34,987 nt of DNA, from positions 1 to 34,987 of the forward strand of contig JAURFW010000017.1 of assembly GCA_030834125.1 (NCBI GenBank). The letters are read 5' to 3'. The position numbers and the translations under genes are program-made. The stretch comes from Bacteroidota bacterium (GTDB lineage Bacteria > Bacteroidota > Bacteroidia > NS11-12g > UBA955). The notes beneath the pieces are model-generated. The model was given only the letters and a program-made list of their open reading frames with translations, did not search any database and was not told where the DNA came from. Of this stretch, positions 32,521 to 34,987 are shown one piece after another. The stretch's first letter is position 1. Each line of letters begins with the position of its first letter.

Positions 32521-33795
32521 ATGTCATCACAATTGAACGGCGGATCACCAAGATATAATCCGCTAGAAAGTATGAATCGCCGTTTTGATACGGCTGTTGA
32601 GATTTTAGGTCTAGACAAACAATTTGCAGATGTCTTGCGTGTGCCAGATAAAGTAGTGATTTGCAATATTCCGGTCACTATGGATGATGGTACAATTAAA
32701 GTGTTTGAAGGTTTTCGAGTAGTGCATTCTGATCATTTAGGTCCATCAAAAGGCGGAATTAGATTTAGTCCTGACGTGAATTTAGATGAAGTGAAAGCAC
32801 TTGCAGCCTGGATGACTTGGAAATGTGCAATAGTAAATATTCCATACGGAGGAGCTAAGGGCGGAGTTAAGTGCGACCCTCGATCTATGTCTAAAGGTGA
32901 ATTAGAGCGTTTAACTCGAGGTTACACAATAGCGATGAAAGATGTTTTCGGGCCTGAATCTGATATCCCTGCACCAGATATGGGAACAGGGCCACAGGAA
33001 ATGGCTTGGATTGTTGATGAGTATAGTAAGGTAAAAGGACAAAATGCTTGGGCTGTTGTTACTGGTAAACCAATTGTACTTGGTGGATCTTTGGGAAGAG
33101 TTGAGGCTACAGGACGAGGAGTTATGGTAAGTACCCGCACAGCGTTAGCGAAGATGGGGATTAAACCTAGTGAGGCCACATGTGTTGTACAAGGCTTTGG
33201 TAATGTAGGGAGTATCTCAGCAAGATTAATTAGTCAAATGGGAGTAAAAATTGTTGGTATTTCTGATGTTTCTGGAGGTTACTACAATCCTGAAGGAATT
33301 GACGTTAACGATGCGGTTGAATATGTAAAGAATAGCCCAAAAAGAAACCTTGAAGGTTTCCCAAATGTATCATTAATTTCAAATTCAGAGTTATTAGAAT
33401 TAAATTGTACAGTTTTAGTTCCTGCTGCAATGGAGGACCAAATAACTCCAGAGAATGCTCATAATATAAAAGCAAAGTTAATTGTTGAAGGTGCTAATGG
33501 ACCGACAACCGCTGCTGCCGATGCGATTTTAGAGGAAAAGGGCGTGTTGGTTGTTCCAGATATATTAGCAAATGCTGGAGGTGTAACGGTTTCATATTTC
33601 GAATGGGTTCAAAATCGTTTAGGATATTACTGGACTGAAGAGCGTGTAAATCGTAGAGCAGATCGTGCAATGAAAATAGCATTTGAAAACATTTATAATG
33701 CAGCTGCAAAGTACAAGGTTAATATGAGGGTTGCGGCTTATGTAGTTGCTTTAGATAAAGTATCCCAAACGCTTAAATTGCGAGGTCTTTTTTAA
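32521..33795 (+). CDS. Glu/Leu/Phe/Val dehydrogenase, probable glutamate dehydrogenase
   Basis: Oxidative deamination of glutamate or reverse. 424 residues: SKGGIRFSPDVN (K77), AWMTWKCAIVNIPYGGAKGG (K101 and catalytic K113), PAPDMGT (D153), Rossmann motif VVQGFGNVGSISA (225-231) and PAAMEDQIT. The length and TWKCAIVNIPYGGAKGG context fit the short hexameric NAD(H)-linked form. The acid residue after the Rossmann glycines cannot be read with confidence as NAD or NADP selective, so the cofactor is unsettled. Downstream psd follows after 19 bases and may be co-transcribed. Confidence 0.93.
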   Translation: MSSQLNGGSPRYNPLESMNRRFDTAVEILGLDKQFADVLRVPDKVVICNIPVTMDDGTIKVFEGFRVVHSDHLGPSKGGIRFSPDVNLDEVKALAAWMTWKCAIVNIPYGGAKGGVKCDPRSMSKGELERLTRGYTIAMKDVFGPESDIPAPDMGTGPQEMAWIVDEYSKVKGQNAWAVVTGKPIVLGGSLGRVEATGRGVMVSTRTALAKMGIKPSEATCVVQGFGNVGSISARLISQMGVKIVGISDVSGGYYNPEGIDVNDAVEYVKNSPKRNLEGFPNVSLISNSELLELNCTVLVPAAMEDQITPENAHNIKAKLIVEGANGPTTAAADAILEEKGVLVVPDILANAGGVTVSYFEWVQNRLGYYWTEERVNRRADRAMKIAFENIYNAAAKYKVNMRVAAYVVALDKVSQTLKLRGLF

Positions 33796-33814
33796 GTATC
33801 CAATTATTTTAAAG

Positions 33815-34468
33815 ATGAGAATTCACAAAGAAGGATTTGGAATTATTCTAACTACATTGTTATTGTTAATTGCAATAAATGCTCCCCTAGAAATATGGGC
33901 GTCTGCTACCTGGTATCAAAAAACAGTTTTAGGGTTATCACTAATCTTTTTTATTCTTATAGTTCAGTTTTTTCGTCATCCTCATAGAACAACACCCCAA
34001 GGTAACGATTTAGTTATTGCACCTGCCGATGGTAAAGTCGTAGTTATTGAGGAGGTTGAAGAACCAGAATTTATTAAAGGTAAGTGCCGTCAAATTAGCA
34101 TTTTTATGTCACCTTTGAACGTTCACGTAAATAGATATCCAGTTTCAGGCTCAGTTATTTATGAGAAATACCATCCAGGTAAATATTTAGTAGCTTGGCA
34201 TCCAAAAAGTTCAACTGAAAATGAAAGAACTACAGTAGTTGTAAAGCATGAAAAAGGAAACGTTCTTTTTCGTCAAATTGCGGGTGCCTTGGCGAAGAGA
34301 ATTGTATGTTACTCGAAAGTTGGACATACTGCAAAGACCGGAGGAGAGTATGGTTTTATTAAATTTGGCTCACGAATAGATATTTATTTACCGTTGTCAG
34401 CGGAAATTAATGTAAAATTAAATCAAAAAACAACAGGAGGTGAAACGGTAATTGCAAAAATGGTGTAA
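33815..34468 (+). CDS. psd: Phosphatidylserine decarboxylase proenzyme, short form
   Basis: Makes phosphatidylethanolamine from phosphatidylserine at the membrane. 217 residues. Two N-terminal hydrophobic segments (about 10-28 and 38-52), then APADGKVVVIEEVEE, ISIFMSPLNVHVNRYPVSG and KFGSRIDIYLP. Self-cleavage at G185-S186 should yield the pyruvoyl group on S186. Length and the GSR motif match the archaeal-like/short Psd group (about 215-230 residues). The gene follows gdh by 19 bases. Well recognised; only the physiological head-group preference is assumed. Confidence 0.95.
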   Translation: MRIHKEGFGIILTTLLLLIAINAPLEIWASATWYQKTVLGLSLIFFILIVQFFRHPHRTTPQGNDLVIAPADGKVVVIEEVEEPEFIKGKCRQISIFMSPLNVHVNRYPVSGSVIYEKYHPGKYLVAWHPKSSTENERTTVVVKHEKGNVLFRQIAGALAKRIVCYSKVGHTAKTGGEYGFIKFGSRIDIYLPLSAEINVKLNQKTTGGETVIAKMV

Positions 34469-34501
34469 ATCAGAGGCAACTAAAATCTCTAGTTTTTTGT
34501 C

Positions 34502-34509
34502 TATCTTTG
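34502..34509 (+). promoter_or_regulatory. -7 promoter box of the cysteine-rich protein gene
   Basis: TATCTTTG, perfect TAnnTTTG, 20 bases before the ATG at 34530. No obvious -33 TTTG. Confidence 0.45.
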
Positions 34510-34529
34510 AAATAAATAATATTTTGACT

Positions 34530-34892
34530 ATGAAAAAATTTATCATATTATCAATCGTAGCATTTGGATTTGCAACGGTTTCATTTGCTCAAACTGAGGT
34601 TACAGCTGAAACAGCACCTGTAAAAAAAGAGTGTACTTCTAAAAAATCTTGTTGTAAAAAAGGCGCAGAAGCTAAAGCAGATTGCAATAAAGGGTCACAG
34701 AAAACTTCTGAGGCAAAAGCAGATTGTAAAGCAAAAACAGCAGAAGAAAAAGCGGCTTGTCAATCTAAAGATGGTGAAAAAAAGTCATGCTGCAAAAAAG
34801 CAACTGCATCAACTGAAGCTACTGAAAAAAAGTGCTCGGGTGAAAAGAAAGATTGTTGTAAAAAGAAATCAGAATCTAAAACTGAAAACTAA
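34530..34892 (+). CDS. Secreted cysteine/lysine-rich repeat protein
   Basis: 120 residues: signal peptide MKKFIILSIVAFGFATVSFA, then a low-complexity chain of Lys, Glu, Ala, Ser and 11 Cys. Three double-Cys motifs, KKSCCKKG (39-45), KKSCCKK and KKDCCKKK, and units KADCNKG, KADCKAK, KAACQSK, KKCSGEK recur. No known domain. The Cys pattern suggests metal binding or redox function in the periplasm or outside, by inference. ATG 34530 is chosen; the frame is open upstream to 34452 but that would bury the signal peptide. Followed by a terminator. Confidence 0.7.
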   Translation: MKKFIILSIVAFGFATVSFAQTEVTAETAPVKKECTSKKSCCKKGAEAKADCNKGSQKTSEAKADCKAKTAEEKAACQSKDGEKKSCCKKATASTEATEKKCSGEKKDCCKKKSESKTEN

Positions 34893-34911
34893 ATTTGTTC
34901 AAATACAAGGT

Positions 34912-34941
34912 AAAAAAGGCTCCCAAACAGGAGCCTTTTTT
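34912..34941 (+). terminator. Intrinsic terminator after the cysteine-rich gene
   Basis: GGCTCC (34918-34923), loop CAAACA, GGAGCC (34930-34935), flanked by six A (34912-34917) and six T (34936-34941). Confidence 0.92.
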
Positions 34942-34963
34942 ATTTTGTACGGCCCAACCTTAT

Positions 34964-34971
34964 TACCTTTG
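34964..34971 (+). promoter_or_regulatory. -7 promoter box at the window end
   Basis: TACCTTTG, perfect TAnnTTTG. TTTG at 34944-34947 lies 16 bases upstream. Two ATGs follow at 34974 and 34977. Confidence 0.45.
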
Positions 34972-34973
34972 TA

Positions 34974-34987
34974 ATGATGATTGATAA
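34974..34987 (+). CDS. Possible 5' end of the next gene (truncated by window edge)
   Basis: ATG ATG ATT GAT follows a consensus promoter box by two bases. Only about four codons are present, so the call rests on the promoter-to-start pattern seen at other genes in this window; no product can be inferred. Confidence 0.3.

Overview
The window is AT-rich chromosomal DNA from a member of the Bacteroidota, most likely a marine-type Flavobacteriales relative. Supporting signs are the sigma promoter element TAnnTTTG in front of many genes, the near absence of Shine-Dalgarno sequences, the ubiE-porT pair (PorT belongs to the type IX secretion system, T9SS), two secreted proteins with T9SS C-terminal sorting domains, a DUF4249-like lipoprotein, and retinal-forming carotenoid enzymes. 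I see no insertion sequence, prophage, CRISPR array or rRNA. Genes are tightly packed and no gap over about 300 bases lacks a gene.

Layout. 1-4.1 kb: the end of a histidine ammonia-lyase gene, a beta-barrel protein, a fused lycopene cyclase / beta-carotene 15,15'-dioxygenase, and the GTPase EngB. 4.1-7.7 kb: an overlapping operon ubiE-porT-tgt-lptG-type permease. 7.8-11.9 kb: an extradiol dioxygenase, then an unrecognised locus with a Bacteroidota-type DNA-binding/helical protein flanked on both sides by triplets of TGTATC, two small paralogous proteins that are each internally duplicated, a DUF481-like outer-membrane protein and a 50-residue basic ORF. 11.9-18.7 kb, all minus strand: a secreted-protein gene frameshifted at a poly-A tract, folE overlapping a PTPS-type pterin synthase, transaldolase, a lipoprotein, dnaK and a DUF4249-like lipoprotein. 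18.8-22.8 kb: panB, a coiled-coil/zinc-ribbon protein with a Nif3-like protein, and an RlmI-like methyltransferase. 22.8-23.0 kb: tRNA-His with its own promoter box and terminator. 23.0-28.0 kb: a LamG adhesin-like T9SS cargo with six 51-residue repeats, a PhoD-like phosphatase T9SS cargo, and a lipoprotein. 28.0-32.4 kb: a surface-glycan operon (glycosyltransferase, AsnB-type amidotransferase, flippase). 32.5 kb to the end: glutamate dehydrogenase, phosphatidylserine decarboxylase, a cysteine/lysine-rich secreted protein, and the start of another gene.

How the genes relate. PorT and the two sorting-domain proteins point to an active type IX system. LptG-type permease, the glycan operon and Psd serve the envelope. 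The CrtY-Blh fusion could turn lycopene into retinal with one polypeptide, which predicts a rhodopsin elsewhere in the genome. FolE with the PTPS-type enzyme points to biopterin more than queuosine. The least explained part is 8.7-11.9 kb.
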